Below are positions 51,698-60,936 of a DNA stretch of 64,000 nucleotides, in pieces. This stretch comes from Fidelibacterota bacterium (GTDB lineage Bacteria > Pseudomonadota > Alphaproteobacteria > Rhodospirillales > Rhodospirillaceae), in contig CANJRX010000002.1 in assembly GCA_947476895.1 (NCBI GenBank), positions 124,001-188,000 on the forward strand, given 5' to 3'. Made by a program: the position numbers and the translations under genes. The stretch's first letter is position 1. Each line of letters begins with the position of its first letter. Under the pieces are notes generated by a model. The model did no database searches, was not told the DNA's origin, and saw only the letters and a program-made list of their open reading frames with translations.

Positions 51698-52723
51698 ATG
51701 GCCGACGCCGAAGACACCCAACCCCCCGCTGCTGCTCCCGCCGGACCGCGCAATACGCACTTCGATTTCCAAGCCCGCGTTTTTCAAGCACCCGGTGCGC
51801 ATTTCGAGCTGAGGGATCACCCCAAGAAGCCCATGTTCGCGGTCGATATGGGTGCGGGGATTGGTTACATCTCGCTCAAGGATTTGCGCCGCACCTTTTT
51901 TATCGAGGCCGGCGGTCACGACGATAAGTTGATCGACCGCGCCGAAGCGGGCTTGCACTTTGTGCCCGACATTCGCCCCGGCGATGAAATTCCCAACGAA
52001 ATTCTGGACGGCACGGCCTCGTGGACCGTGGCGCGCAAGCACAAACAAATCGCCCGCGACCGTTTGCAGGTGCAGCTGCTGTCGTGGATGTCCGGCAAGC
52101 CCATCGTCTATGCGAACCAGGAAGACTTGAAAAAGATCATTGCCGACGAAGGCAATAAAAAAGGCCTGAAAGATGCTTTCACGAAAGCGGCCGTGGCGCT
52201 TGGGTATGATGCCAAGGAATCCGAAAAGGTCCTGGACCTGATCGAAACCATGGCCCGTGAAATTTGCTACATCGAGGCCCTGCGCGACCGTGCCAAAGAG
52301 CTTTTGAAAATCCGCGCCAATGTCGAAGCGCTCATCAAAGTGTACTCGGCTGACCAGCGCGTTGTGGCGGACCTTGGGCGGGTAAAGATGTTGATGGTGA
52401 AAGCCATCGCCGAGACCGACGATGTTTTCAACAACATCGATGCTGAGACCGCCGACGTCATGGGTGCGTTGATGTCCATCGACGACATCATTCGCGCCGT
52501 GCGCAAAGCGCGCGACGACGTGCACTTCATCATGATGGAATGGGACCCGGTGCTGGCCAAGTGGCAGAACCTGGAAATGGTCAGAAGCCAGGAAATCGAC
52601 AAGGCTTTGACGATGACCTATCAGTTTCTCGCCAAGCGCTTTTCGACCGGCAAAAGCATTATGAAAAGCCGAGCGAAGATCGAACCGCCCAAACCTGCGC
52701 CTTCAAAGCCTGCGCCTAAGTAG
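51698..52723 (+). CDS. Unrecognised soluble helical protein
   Basis: A 341-residue protein I do not recognise. The N-terminus is Pro/Ala-rich (ADAEDTQPPAAAPAGP). Residues 30-130 look globular, with AVDMGAGIGYISLKDLRR and RPGDEIPNEI segments. Residues 160-310 are strongly helical and charged, suggesting coiled coil (ADLGRVKMLMVKAIAETDDVF and IRAVRKARDDVHFIMMEWDPV). The C-terminus ends in repeated PKPAPSK. Its 3' end overlaps the convergent response-regulator gene by 8 bases. There is no signal peptide. Confidence 0.7.
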   Translation: MADAEDTQPPAAAPAGPRNTHFDFQARVFQAPGAHFELRDHPKKPMFAVDMGAGIGYISLKDLRRTFFIEAGGHDDKLIDRAEAGLHFVPDIRPGDEIPNEILDGTASWTVARKHKQIARDRLQVQLLSWMSGKPIVYANQEDLKKIIADEGNKKGLKDAFTKAAVALGYDAKESEKVLDLIETMAREICYIEALRDRAKELLKIRANVEALIKVYSADQRVVADLGRVKMLMVKAIAETDDVFNNIDAETADVMGALMSIDDIIRAVRKARDDVHFIMMEWDPVLAKWQNLEMVRSQEIDKALTMTYQFLAKRFSTGKSIMKSRAKIEPPKPAPSKPAPK

Positions 52724-53105
52724 CGGCTTCCATGCTGGCGATGGCGACCCGTAAGGTCGTCGCGTCAAAGGGCTTGGCCAACACCAGCGAGACGCCCGCC
52801 TTTGCCGCGCGCTCGCGCATGCTCGAGTTTGCATCTGCGCTCGCCAAAATGAATGGTAGATTTTGGAAGCGCTTGTCGGCGCGCACGGCGGCGAGGAACG
52901 CGAGGCCGTCCATGGGCTCCATGTTCCAATCGGAAATGATCAGCACAACATCGGTGTTGCCTTGCAGTAGGGCTAAGGCTTCTGCGCCATCGGTCGCCTC
53001 GATGACGTTGTCGTAGCCCAGACGCGCCAGCGCGCGTCTAAGTCCCGTCAGCAGCGACGGAACGTCGTCAACAATCAAAATCTTCGAGGTGGGGTACAGC
53101 TGCAT
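52716..53105 (-). CDS. Single-domain response regulator (CheY-like receiver)
   Basis: A 129-residue receiver domain with no output domain. The acidic pair is Asp13/Asp14 (LIVDD), the phosphoacceptor is Asp59 in IISDWNMEPMDG, the switch Ser89 is in ILASAD and the Lys111-Pro is in LAKPF. No kinase is adjacent. It is co-directional with argE upstream of it (12 bases apart). Its output partner is unknown; CheY-like or multistep-phosphorelay behaviour is equally possible. Confidence 0.9.
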   Translation of the reverse strand: MQLYPTSKILIVDDVPSLLTGLRRALARLGYDNVIEATDGAEALALLQGNTDVVLIISDWNMEPMDGLAFLAAVRADKRFQNLPFILASADANSSMRERAAKAGVSLVLAKPFDATTLRVAIASMEAAT

Positions 53106-53117
53106 GTTAGCCCCGAT

Positions 53118-54290
53118 TTAGCGCGACAGATGGCTCACCAGATCGTGCAGGAAGCGCGTGCCGGCGTCCACTTGAGATACGGAAATGAATTCGTTGGGCT
53201 GATGCGCCTGACTGATGGAGCCGGGTCCGCAGATCACCACGGACAGGCCGCTTTCCTGAAACTGGCCGGCTTCAGCTGCGAAGGCCACGGCGCGGGTGAC
53301 GTTATCGCCCGTCAACATGCGGCAGAGGCGCTCGGCTTCAGAGTCCAGTTCCGGCTTCAACGGCGGTGTCGGCTGGCGCGGGAAAGTTTCGATATTGCAG
53401 CCGGGCGCTACGGCGCGCATGCGCGGGAGCACGACGTCGTTGCAATAAGACTTAAAGCGATTGAGATATTGTTCCGGACCGTCTTCCGGCAACACGCGGA
53501 TATCCCAGTGGAAGGTGCAGTGGCGCGCCATGATATTGATGGCCGTTCCGCCTTCGATGATGTTGACGGTCATGGTGCTATGGGGCGGTTCGAACAGCTG
53601 ATTGTGCAGCCCCTTGCTCGCGGCTTCAGCAGACATCGCCTGAATAAATTGAACCAGTTCGGCCGCCACCATGACCGCACTGACGCCGCGGTGGGTTTGC
53701 GAAGAATGCGTCTCATGGCCGGTCACCACCGTGCGAACACCGGTAATGCCTTTATGCGCGCTGACGACTTTCATGTCGGTAGGTTCGCCGACAATCACCG
53801 CGCGCGGCTTCGGCAGTTCGCGGTTCAAAAGGCGGATCAGCGACGGCGCGCCCAGGCAGCCGACTTCTTCGTCGTAGGAGAAAGCGAGGTGGATGGGGGT
53901 CTTTAAGGGCGCGGCGGTCATGGTATCCAGCGCGCTCAAGATAATCGCGAGAAAGCTTTTCATATCGGCGGTGCCGCGGCCGTAAAGCAGCCCGTCTTTC
54001 TGGACCACGTCGAAAGGATTGGTGTGCCATTCCTGGTCATCGACGGGCACGACGTCGGTATGGCCCGACAAGACAACGCCGCCTTCAACGCGCGGGCCGA
54101 TGGTGGCGAGAAGATTGGCTTTTGTTTTGTCGTCGTTATGAACCAAGCGGCTCTCAACGCCGTGCTCTTTCAAAAGCCCGGAAACGAAATCGATGAAGGC
54201 GAGGTTGGAATTGCGCGACACCGTATCGAAGCTCACCAGCTTTTCCAGCATGGCGATAGAGCGCGCAGTAGCTGGTGAGACATTTGCCAT
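53118..54290 (-). CDS. argE: Acetylornithine deacetylase, M20 peptidase family
   Basis: A 390-residue M20 metallohydrolase. Metal and catalytic motifs are SGHTDVVPVD, GRGTADMK, the acidic pair in SYDEEVGCLGAPS, and GEPTDMK; a late His in the C-terminal Gly-rich stretch closes the site. It would remove acetyl from N-acetyl-ornithine in arginine synthesis; other M20 acyl hydrolases are alternatives. The ATG at 54290 is used because it lies 4 bases past the cysS stop and begins the domain; an earlier start would overlap cysS. Confidence 0.85.
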   Translation of the reverse strand: MANVSPATARSIAMLEKLVSFDTVSRNSNLAFIDFVSGLLKEHGVESRLVHNDDKTKANLLATIGPRVEGGVVLSGHTDVVPVDDQEWHTNPFDVVQKDGLLYGRGTADMKSFLAIILSALDTMTAAPLKTPIHLAFSYDEEVGCLGAPSLIRLLNRELPKPRAVIVGEPTDMKVVSAHKGITGVRTVVTGHETHSSQTHRGVSAVMVAAELVQFIQAMSAEAASKGLHNQLFEPPHSTMTVNIIEGGTAINIMARHCTFHWDIRVLPEDGPEQYLNRFKSYCNDVVLPRMRAVAPGCNIETFPRQPTPPLKPELDSEAERLCRMLTGDNVTRAVAFAAEAGQFQESGLSVVICGPGSISQAHQPNEFISVSQVDAGTRFLHDLVSHLSR

Positions 54291-54294
54291 CGTT

Positions 54295-55668
54295 CTATTC
54301 CGCCATACGCCATTTAGTGCCGTCGGGACGATCCTCGATGACAACGCCCAGGGCGGCAATGGCGTCCCTGATACGGTCGGCTTCCTTGAAGTCTTTCGCT
54401 TTGCGGGCGGCGAGGCGTGCTTCGATCAAGCGCTCGACTTCCGCAGCATCGACGCCCTTGGACTGCTGCGCAAACCATGCTTTTGGATCTTGCTGCAGAA
54501 GGCCGAGCAACGCACCGGCTGCAAGTAATTGTCCTTTGAGCGTCGCCTGTTCGGACGCAATCTGCGACGTATTAAGCGCAGTAATCCACTCGGCGAGGAC
54601 GGCAAACGCTTTTGGCGTGTTGAGATCATCGTCCAAAGCGTCGAGAAACTCTTTCGGTGCTTTATCTCCAGCCGGCTTCACGTCGGCCACACGTTCCAGC
54701 GCGCGGTAAGCGCGGTCCAGTGTCGTCTTGGCCTGATCCACGGTGTCTTCTGACCACTCCAACGGTTGCCGGTAGTGCGCGCTGAGAAGCGCCCAGCGCA
54801 GTACTTCGCCGGGATGTTTCTCAATCAGCTCGCGCATGGTGAACAGGTTGCCCAAGGACTTGGACATCTTCTCCTTGTCCATGGTTAGAAACCCGTTGTG
54901 CATCCACAGGCGCGCATAGGTCGCGCCGCCGTGGGCGCAGGTGCCTTGCGCCAGCTCGTTCTCATGATGCGGGAAAATCAGGTCATGGCCGCCAGCGTGA
55001 ATGTCGATGGTGTTGCCAAGGTGCGTTTCAATCATGGCCGAGCATTCGATGTGCCAGCCCGGGCGGCCACGTCCCCAGGGGCTATCCCAGCCCGGCTGGT
55101 CCGGCGTTGAGGGTTTCCAGAGCACGAAGTCTGCCGGATCTTTTTTGTAGGGTGCGACTTCCACGCGGGCACCCGCAATCATGTCGTCGCGATTGCGGCC
55201 CGATAGTTTTCCGTAGTCAGGGAATGACGGCACGTTGAACAGAACGTGACCTTCGGCCTCGTAAGCATGGCCTTTGGCGATCAGCGTCTCGTTCATTTTA
55301 ATCATTTGACCGATGTGATGCGTCGCGCGCGGCTCAAGCGTGGGCGGCAGCACGTTCAGCGCCGCAACGTCTTCTTGGTAGATCGCCATAAACTTCTCGG
55401 TGATGGCATCGATGGCGATGTTTTGGGCCTTAGCGGCGGCGTTGATTTTGTCGTCTACGTCGGTGAAGTTGCGGGCGTAGACGACCTTGGGATACCGCGC
55501 GCTCAGTAGGCGGAACAGCACGTCGAAGACCACGGCAGGGCGGGCGTTGCCAATATGGGCGTAGCTGTAAGCGGTGATGCCGCAGACGTACATCGTCACC
55601 CGGGCCGGATCGGCCGGTGTGAACGCCTCCTTACGGCGCGTCAAAGTATTGTATAAAATCAATGACAT
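54295..55668 (-). CDS. cysS: Cysteinyl-tRNA synthetase
   Basis: A 457-residue class I synthetase. The zinc Cys and HIGH region are [16 protein letters not shown], the zinc-binding GWHIECSAM and HHENE segments follow, and KMSKS is intact in [11 protein letters not shown]. Length fits the family. The frame is open upstream, but the ATG at 55668 begins the conserved [13 protein letters not shown]. Housekeeping gene; argE follows after 4 bases. Confidence 0.96.
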   Translation of the reverse strand: MSLILYNTLTRRKEAFTPADPARVTMYVCGITAYSYAHIGNARPAVVFDVLFRLLSARYPKVVYARNFTDVDDKINAAAKAQNIAIDAITEKFMAIYQEDVAALNVLPPTLEPRATHHIGQMIKMNETLIAKGHAYEAEGHVLFNVPSFPDYGKLSGRNRDDMIAGARVEVAPYKKDPADFVLWKPSTPDQPGWDSPWGRGRPGWHIECSAMIETHLGNTIDIHAGGHDLIFPHHENELAQGTCAHGGATYARLWMHNGFLTMDKEKMSKSLGNLFTMRELIEKHPGEVLRWALLSAHYRQPLEWSEDTVDQAKTTLDRAYRALERVADVKPAGDKAPKEFLDALDDDLNTPKAFAVLAEWITALNTSQIASEQATLKGQLLAAGALLGLLQQDPKAWFAQQSKGVDAAEVERLIEARLAARKAKDFKEADRIRDAIAALGVVIEDRPDGTKWRMAE

Positions 55669-55830
55669 AAGGTCATTTTTCCCAGCGGCGATATTATCAC
55701 AGTCAACGTGGATAATAAGCCGGGTGATAGCGCATCGGCTAAGGGATTGCAAAACCGCTCGCTAAGGGCGATATCCTGCCCCGAGCAGCCTATCCAGCCC
55801 GGTCTGGGACGTATTTTGAGGAGCGACGAT

Positions 55831-56319
55831 ATGAGTGGCCAACAGCCCGCAACCTTCGGGCCCCGCCTGAGCATCGAGCAGGTCGAAGAGGGCAAAACCC
55901 TTGCGCCGAAGTTCGATCAAAACGGACTCATTCCGGTGGTCACCACCGATGCTGAGAGCGGTGAGCTGCTCATGCACGGCTACATGAATGCCGAAGCGCT
56001 GGCCAAAACCATCGAGACCGCCGAAGCGCACTATTACAGCCGCAGCCGCAAGGCCATCTGGCACAAAGGTGCGACCAGCGGCCTTACGCAGAAGGTTGTC
56101 GAGATGCGTATCGATGACGACCAGGATGCAGTTTGGCTCCGCGTGGCCGTCGCCGGTTCAGGTGCTAGCTGTCACGTCGGTTATCGTTCGTGTTTCTACC
56201 GTTCGGTCCCGCTTGGCGATGTGGCGGCGGCGGTTGAAAACCTGCATTACGAAGAATCTGAAAAGACCTTCGATCCCAAAGCCGTTTACGGCGACGCGCC
56301 GAACCCGACTCAACTCTAG
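55831..56319 (+). CDS. hisI: Phosphoribosyl-AMP cyclohydrolase
   Basis: A 162-residue stand-alone HisI that opens the adenine ring of phosphoribosyl-AMP in histidine synthesis. [13 protein letters not shown] (77-89) and [12 protein letters not shown] (113-124) are diagnostic. In the usual DCDQD zinc motif the Cys is Asp here (IDDDQDA, 94-100), while the two later Cys (114, 121) are kept. The ATG at 55831 follows a clear GAGGAG. HisE is not fused. Its stop overlaps the convergent acvB stop region. Confidence 0.93.
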   Translation: MSGQQPATFGPRLSIEQVEEGKTLAPKFDQNGLIPVVTTDAESGELLMHGYMNAEALAKTIETAEAHYYSRSRKAIWHKGATSGLTQKVVEMRIDDDQDAVWLRVAVAGSGASCHVGYRSCFYRSVPLGDVAAAVENLHYEESEKTFDPKAVYGDAPNPTQL

Positions 56320-57683
56320 TTTTTTGGCTCTCTGGACTTCGCCGCAATGCGTGCGGCGATGGGCGCGAATTGCCTGTCGAAATGATGGTCGCCCTCTAAG
56401 GTCATAACCTCGAGCTTCGGGTTCACAATACCCGGGCAGGGGCGTTCATCTTCTTCGGTGTTTTCCACGCAGAGCGTTGGAACGTCGAGCGCTGCGATGG
56501 CGGGCGCCATTTCCGGGCCGCTGGTATTTTCAACGCCGATCCAGCCGCCAACACTGACTTCGAAAGACGTATGCAGACTGGGCGCCAGCAACGTCATCAG
56601 ATCGGTGCGCGCTTTCAAGTCGGCGGGCAGGCGCTGATACAGAAACGGCAGCACATCTGCGCCGAATGAAAAACCCACCAGAACCACGCGGCTTTTATTC
56701 CAGGCTGCCAAATAATGGCGCAAGATTCGCTCCAAATCGGCGGTGGCTTTTTCGGGTGTTTGCTCCGACCAGAAATATTTCAGCGAATTAAAGCCCACCA
56801 CGCCGATGCCCTGTTTCGACAAGCGTTCGCCGATGTCTTTGTCGATATCGGCCCAGCCGCCGTCGCCGCTCAGCACAATCGCGAGACGGTCGTCGTTGCC
56901 TGTCGCAGGCAGTTCAATAATCGGCAGATCGGGCAGCGCCGCCACGGGCACCGCAGCACTTGCCGCTGTGCGGGCGTTGGTCTGTGTCACGACCGACACC
57001 AGCAAATCAGTGGCTTGGTCCGGCTGCGGCACCACGATGCGGCCGTCGGGCAAATCGCCGGTGAAGGCCGCGATATCAGCCGCTGTACATTTCGCAGGAT
57101 CGGCAATGGTGACAAAAGCCGCGCTCAAAGCCTTTGAGGACTGCAACATGAAAGAGCTGCCGTCTTGTGTGGTTTGCAAGTTACCTTGACCAGGACAGGG
57201 CGGCAATGGGCTGTGCAGCACCGGGCAGAAATCCATGGTCACGACGCCCTGAACTTTATTGGGCGCGCTTTGCACGCCGGCTGCATAAGCGACCGAGGCG
57301 CCGTCTTCTTGTCCCAAGAAAAAAGGCTCTTCTTTGGGCGAAATCTTGAGATGGGTGGAAATGGCGTCAGTAAGCCTTTTCACCGCGCCGGCATAATCCA
57401 CGCACTGCGCACCGCTTGCGAGATTTTGCGTGAGGCGCGGCAGATCAACGCCGGCCACGACGCGGTCGGGCCAAGCGACGCCCCAGGCCTCGTCGTCAAA
57501 GTCTTCGCGCCAACCGCGGGCATCGGAAAAATAGACGACTATGTTGCGGATTGCGTCACTGTTGCGATACAGCGCCACTTTGCCGAAGGGGCCTACGTCG
57601 ATGTCCGAGCGTTTGCGCTCGTCCCGGTCACAGGACGTGAGGCAGGTGAATGCGAGCAGGATGGCGATAAGCGTCTTGGCCAT
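56316..57683 (-). CDS. acvB: AcvB/VirJ-type alpha/beta hydrolase, putative lysyl-phosphatidylglycerol hydrolase
   Basis: A 455-residue protein with a lipoprotein-type signal (LTSC, Cys18) and two tandem alpha/beta-hydrolase-like parts. The C-terminal half has the VirJ/AcvB marks [26 protein letters not shown] and the nucleophile elbow [11 protein letters not shown], with a closing GDHHFD. Agrobacterium AcvB hydrolyses lysyl-phosphatidylglycerol in the periplasm. The directly preceding gene (5 bases) is its synthase, LpiA/MprF, so the two genes form the known turnover pair. The ATG at 57683 is chosen over upstream frame extension into that gene. Confidence 0.88.
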   Translation of the reverse strand: MAKTLIAILLAFTCLTSCDRDERKRSDIDVGPFGKVALYRNSDAIRNIVVYFSDARGWREDFDDEAWGVAWPDRVVAGVDLPRLTQNLASGAQCVDYAGAVKRLTDAISTHLKISPKEEPFFLGQEDGASVAYAAGVQSAPNKVQGVVTMDFCPVLHSPLPPCPGQGNLQTTQDGSSFMLQSSKALSAAFVTIADPAKCTAADIAAFTGDLPDGRIVVPQPDQATDLLVSVVTQTNARTAASAAVPVAALPDLPIIELPATGNDDRLAIVLSGDGGWADIDKDIGERLSKQGIGVVGFNSLKYFWSEQTPEKATADLERILRHYLAAWNKSRVVLVGFSFGADVLPFLYQRLPADLKARTDLMTLLAPSLHTSFEVSVGGWIGVENTSGPEMAPAIAALDVPTLCVENTEEDERPCPGIVNPKLEVMTLEGDHHFDRQFAPIAARIAAKSREPKN

Positions 57684-57688
57684 TTTTG

Positions 57689-60244
57689 CTACTTCTTGAT
57701 GACGCCGCCGATGCCGCCGGAAATCAGCGCCGTTGCGTCCAAGAGCACGCGGCCGATCACAAGACCTCCCGGCGAGGCTAGGAACTTGGGGCGCCATTCA
57801 GGGCTAAACTTTTCTTTGTATTTCCGCAGTCCTTGGAAATTATAGAACTGATCGCCGAAACGATAGGCCAATGAGCCGATCCGGTACCACAGGGGCGAGA
57901 ATCTGCGGGCTTCCAGGCCCGAGAGCGGCGCCATACCGAGGTTGAACCACTGATAGCCCTGGCGTTGTCCCCAATGGATCAGCTCGACGAACATAAAATC
58001 CATAACGCCGTAAAGCTGTTGGGGCATGTAACGCATCAGATCGACGGACAGCTCTTGTAAACCCGCGCCAAGCCAGAGGTTGGTGAAGGCGATGATGCGG
58101 CCTTCCTTACGCACCACGGCACAAGGGCAGCGGGCCAAATAGGCTTCATCGAAATGGCCGACCGAGAAGCCCTTTTCGCGGGTGTTATGCTCGGCAAGCC
58201 AACGATCCGAAATCGCGCGCAGTTCAGACATAACGCCCGGCACCGCCAGCGGCGACAGCACTTCGAACGTTGCGCCTTCTTTGGTCGCGCGCCGGTGGGC
58301 GTAGCGCAGATCCTTAAAGCCCGGCTGATCCAGCGAGAACTTTGCAAGGTCCACGCGGGCCTCGTCACCCAGCTTCAGCATCGAGAGCCCAAGATCGAAA
58401 TAGAGTGCCAGGTTCTCCGCATCGACCTGATAAAACACAGGAATGCCGCCGTATTGGTCGCACAGTTCGCGGAACTTCCAAGCCAGTTCTACGCGCGTTT
58501 CCGCAGGGCCTATGGGATCACCCATGGCAACCCAGGTGCGCCCGCGCACGCCGTACATGATGAAACCGTCTCCGCGTTCGCTGAACAGCACGTTTTTATC
58601 GCCCAGGAGCGCGAGCGCGGCTTTGGTGTCGCGCGATGCGGCAACGATTTCGCTGATGTGGGCATTATCGGCAGACACGGGCAATGACGGCGGCGGGGCC
58701 TGTGGACGCAGCAGCTGCGCGATGGCGGCGCCCACGGCGATCAGTGCTACCGCCACGCTCGCCCGTAAAAAGCGCGGGGCGTCGCCTGTGAATTCAAACT
58801 GCCACCACAGGTCACGGGAATATTCGATGTGGCGGTAGGAGAAAAATCCCAGCCACATGGTGCCGAGGACGATCACCGCCACGGCGGCCAACCATTCGCC
58901 CGATAAACTTTGCCCCAGCAGTACAGCGCGGCGGTAAAAGGCTTTGCGTGTCGGAATGAGCGCCAGGGCCAAAAAGATCAGGAACAGCGCTTCTTCGTAG
59001 TCTAGGCCCTTGAGCAGTGACGCGGCCGCGCCAACGCCGAGCAAGGTCAGGGTCAGCACGTAAGCGGCATCGAGCCGCTGCAGCAGTGCGCGCGAAAGCA
59101 GCATCAGCCCGATCCCGGTGATGCTGCCGACCAAGTGCGAAGCCTCAAGCACCGAGAGCGGCAGTACGTTCTGGATAATATTCAGACGGTCATCCACCGA
59201 AGGCGTTGCGCCCGAAACCAACAGAACGATACCGGCAAAGAATGCGGCCATGGCCGAGATTTGCGGCGCGACGCGGGCAGCTTGAACGCCAACGTAACGC
59301 GCCGCTTTGGCAACATGACGCCACTGGCCCAACACCTCGTAGCCCGCGAGGAGGGCCGCCGCGATCGCTAGCGGCAAGACGTAGTAGATCATGCGGTACG
59401 CCAACAGGGCGCCGGCCGCTTGAGCTGTGTCGACATTCGGCAGCAGGAGCAGCAGCACCGCTTCAAATACGCCGAGGCCGCCGGGCACATGGCTGATGAT
59501 GCCGGCCACCAATGCGACAATAAAGATCGTGAGGAACGTAATGAAGCCGAAGCCGGCGTCGAGCGGCATCAGCGTGTACAGCACCGCGCAGGTCATCACG
59601 ATGTCCAGGCTGGACAGGGTGACTTGGCCAAGCGCCAGTTCAAACGCCGGCACGCGCAAGCGCCACTTACCGAGCGTCAGTATGCGCCGCCGTGACAGGC
59701 TCCATAACAGATAGGCAACGATCACGGCGATCATTAGGCCGCCGAAAAGCTGCACTGCGAGGGGTGGGAAGGCTTCCAATTCGGCCAACGCTGCCGGGCG
59801 CAGCGTCAACGTCACGCCGCCCATGAGGATGATCCCCATGAAGAAGGTCGTGAGGCAGAAGGCAATCACGGCCGTGATCTCGAGGCCCGTTAAACCCGCG
59901 GCAGCATAAAGCCGGTAGCGCACCGAACCGCCGGTTAATGTGCCGAGGCCTCCGAGACCGATGCTGTTGGTGAAGGCGTAGGAGATGAACGATGTCATTG
60001 CCACAGCGCGGAGCGGCAAAACCTTGCCGACATAACGCAAGGCGAGCACATCGTATCCCACCAGCATGGCGTAGCTGGCCGCTGTGAAGGCGACGGCCGA
60101 GATAATTTGGCGTAAGGGAAGGCCCGCGACGTAGTCGCGAATTTCGAGGAAGCGATCTTCAGCGAGTGTGGTGCTCAACAGCCATATGGCGAGGCCGAAC
60201 ACCACAATCATCAGCAAAGGCGCAGCTCGTTTGATAAGCGCCAT
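57689..60244 (-). CDS. lpiA: Bifunctional lysylphosphatidylglycerol synthase/flippase
   Basis: An 851-residue MprF/LpiA protein. The N-terminal 500 residues have about 14 membrane helices of the flippase domain (for example ISYAFTNSIGLGGLGTLTGGSVRYRLY and HVPGGLGVFEAVLLLLLP). The C-terminal GNAT-like synthase domain from about residue 545 has GDPIGPAETRVELAWKF, FYQVDAENLALY and YGVMDFMFVELIHW. It transfers Lys from Lys-tRNA to phosphatidylglycerol and flips the product, changing surface charge and antimicrobial-peptide resistance. It is followed by acvB. Confidence 0.93.
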   Translation of the reverse strand: MALIKRAAPLLMIVVFGLAIWLLSTTLAEDRFLEIRDYVAGLPLRQIISAVAFTAASYAMLVGYDVLALRYVGKVLPLRAVAMTSFISYAFTNSIGLGGLGTLTGGSVRYRLYAAAGLTGLEITAVIAFCLTTFFMGIILMGGVTLTLRPAALAELEAFPPLAVQLFGGLMIAVIVAYLLWSLSRRRILTLGKWRLRVPAFELALGQVTLSSLDIVMTCAVLYTLMPLDAGFGFITFLTIFIVALVAGIISHVPGGLGVFEAVLLLLLPNVDTAQAAGALLAYRMIYYVLPLAIAAALLAGYEVLGQWRHVAKAARYVGVQAARVAPQISAMAAFFAGIVLLVSGATPSVDDRLNIIQNVLPLSVLEASHLVGSITGIGLMLLSRALLQRLDAAYVLTLTLLGVGAAASLLKGLDYEEALFLIFLALALIPTRKAFYRRAVLLGQSLSGEWLAAVAVIVLGTMWLGFFSYRHIEYSRDLWWQFEFTGDAPRFLRASVAVALIAVGAAIAQLLRPQAPPPSLPVSADNAHISEIVAASRDTKAALALLGDKNVLFSERGDGFIMYGVRGRTWVAMGDPIGPAETRVELAWKFRELCDQYGGIPVFYQVDAENLALYFDLGLSMLKLGDEARVDLAKFSLDQPGFKDLRYAHRRATKEGATFEVLSPLAVPGVMSELRAISDRWLAEHNTREKGFSVGHFDEAYLARCPCAVVRKEGRIIAFTNLWLGAGLQELSVDLMRYMPQQLYGVMDFMFVELIHWGQRQGYQWFNLGMAPLSGLEARRFSPLWYRIGSLAYRFGDQFYNFQGLRKYKEKFSPEWRPKFLASPGGLVIGRVLLDATALISGGIGGVIKK

Positions 60245-60255
60245 GGAAGCTCAGT

Positions 60256-60936
60256 TTAGAGTTGCTGCTCGCGTTGTTGACGTCCACCAGGACCGCGTCC
60301 GCCGCCAGCTTGGCTGCCTTGAGGCTGCGCGGGCGGTAGCCAAACTTTGCGCTGCCACTGCGTTGCGCGCGCGGTTGCCGCAGCGCGTTGTGCTGCGGTT
60401 AGTGTTTTATCGACGGCGGCCAGGTCGGCCGTCGCCACGGGCGTAAAGCCGATGCGCGATTTGCCGGTATTGGTTTCGTACAGCACCATCCAGTAAGCCG
60501 CTTCTTCGCTGTTGCGGATGGCCGTGGGGCCGAAGGTGTGAACGATTGCGAGCGTGCCTTGCGCTTCGGGCCAGCCGGCGTCGGCAGCGCGGCGCAGCCA
60601 TGTCAGGCCGTCAAAATAATCCGCCGACAAATCTTTGTCTTTGGTTCCGGCTTGGATGAGACAAGCACCTAGAGCCGTTTGAGCGTTTTCATAACCCGGG
60701 CCTAAGTTCGCGACCGGACGCAGCTTCAAGATCGCACCGGCGCAGTCGCCTTTATTTTTAAGATCCAGGCCCTGGCTGTACGCCGCATTCGCATCCTGGC
60801 CGGGGCGAATGATGGAGACGCGTCCATCTATGCCTTGAATAGCGACGCCGGCCTGACGGTCACGCGCAGAACTTCCACAGGCGGCCACCGCCAGAAGCGC
60901 GGCGGTGACGGCAAGCGCTGTCTTATGCGATCTCAA
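60256..60936 (-). CDS. Sel1/TPR-like lipoprotein
   Basis: A 226-residue lipoprotein with lipobox AVAAC (Cys20). The body contains degenerate Sel1-type repeats (NAQTALGACLIQAG, GLTWLRRAADAGWPEAQGTLAIV, NSEEAAYWMVLYE), and the C-terminus is Gly/Gln/Arg-rich. The TTG start at 60936 overlaps the autotransporter stop, so it is translationally coupled to that gene. A periplasmic or outer-membrane helper for the autotransporter is plausible by context only. It resembles the other Sel1 lipoprotein at 15842-16627 in type, not in detail. Confidence 0.78.
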   Translation of the reverse strand: MRSHKTALAVTAALLAVAACGSSARDRQAGVAIQGIDGRVSIIRPGQDANAAYSQGLDLKNKGDCAGAILKLRPVANLGPGYENAQTALGACLIQAGTKDKDLSADYFDGLTWLRRAADAGWPEAQGTLAIVHTFGPTAIRNSEEAAYWMVLYETNTGKSRIGFTPVATADLAAVDKTLTAAQRAAATARATQWQRKVWLPPAQPQGSQAGGGRGPGGRQQREQQL

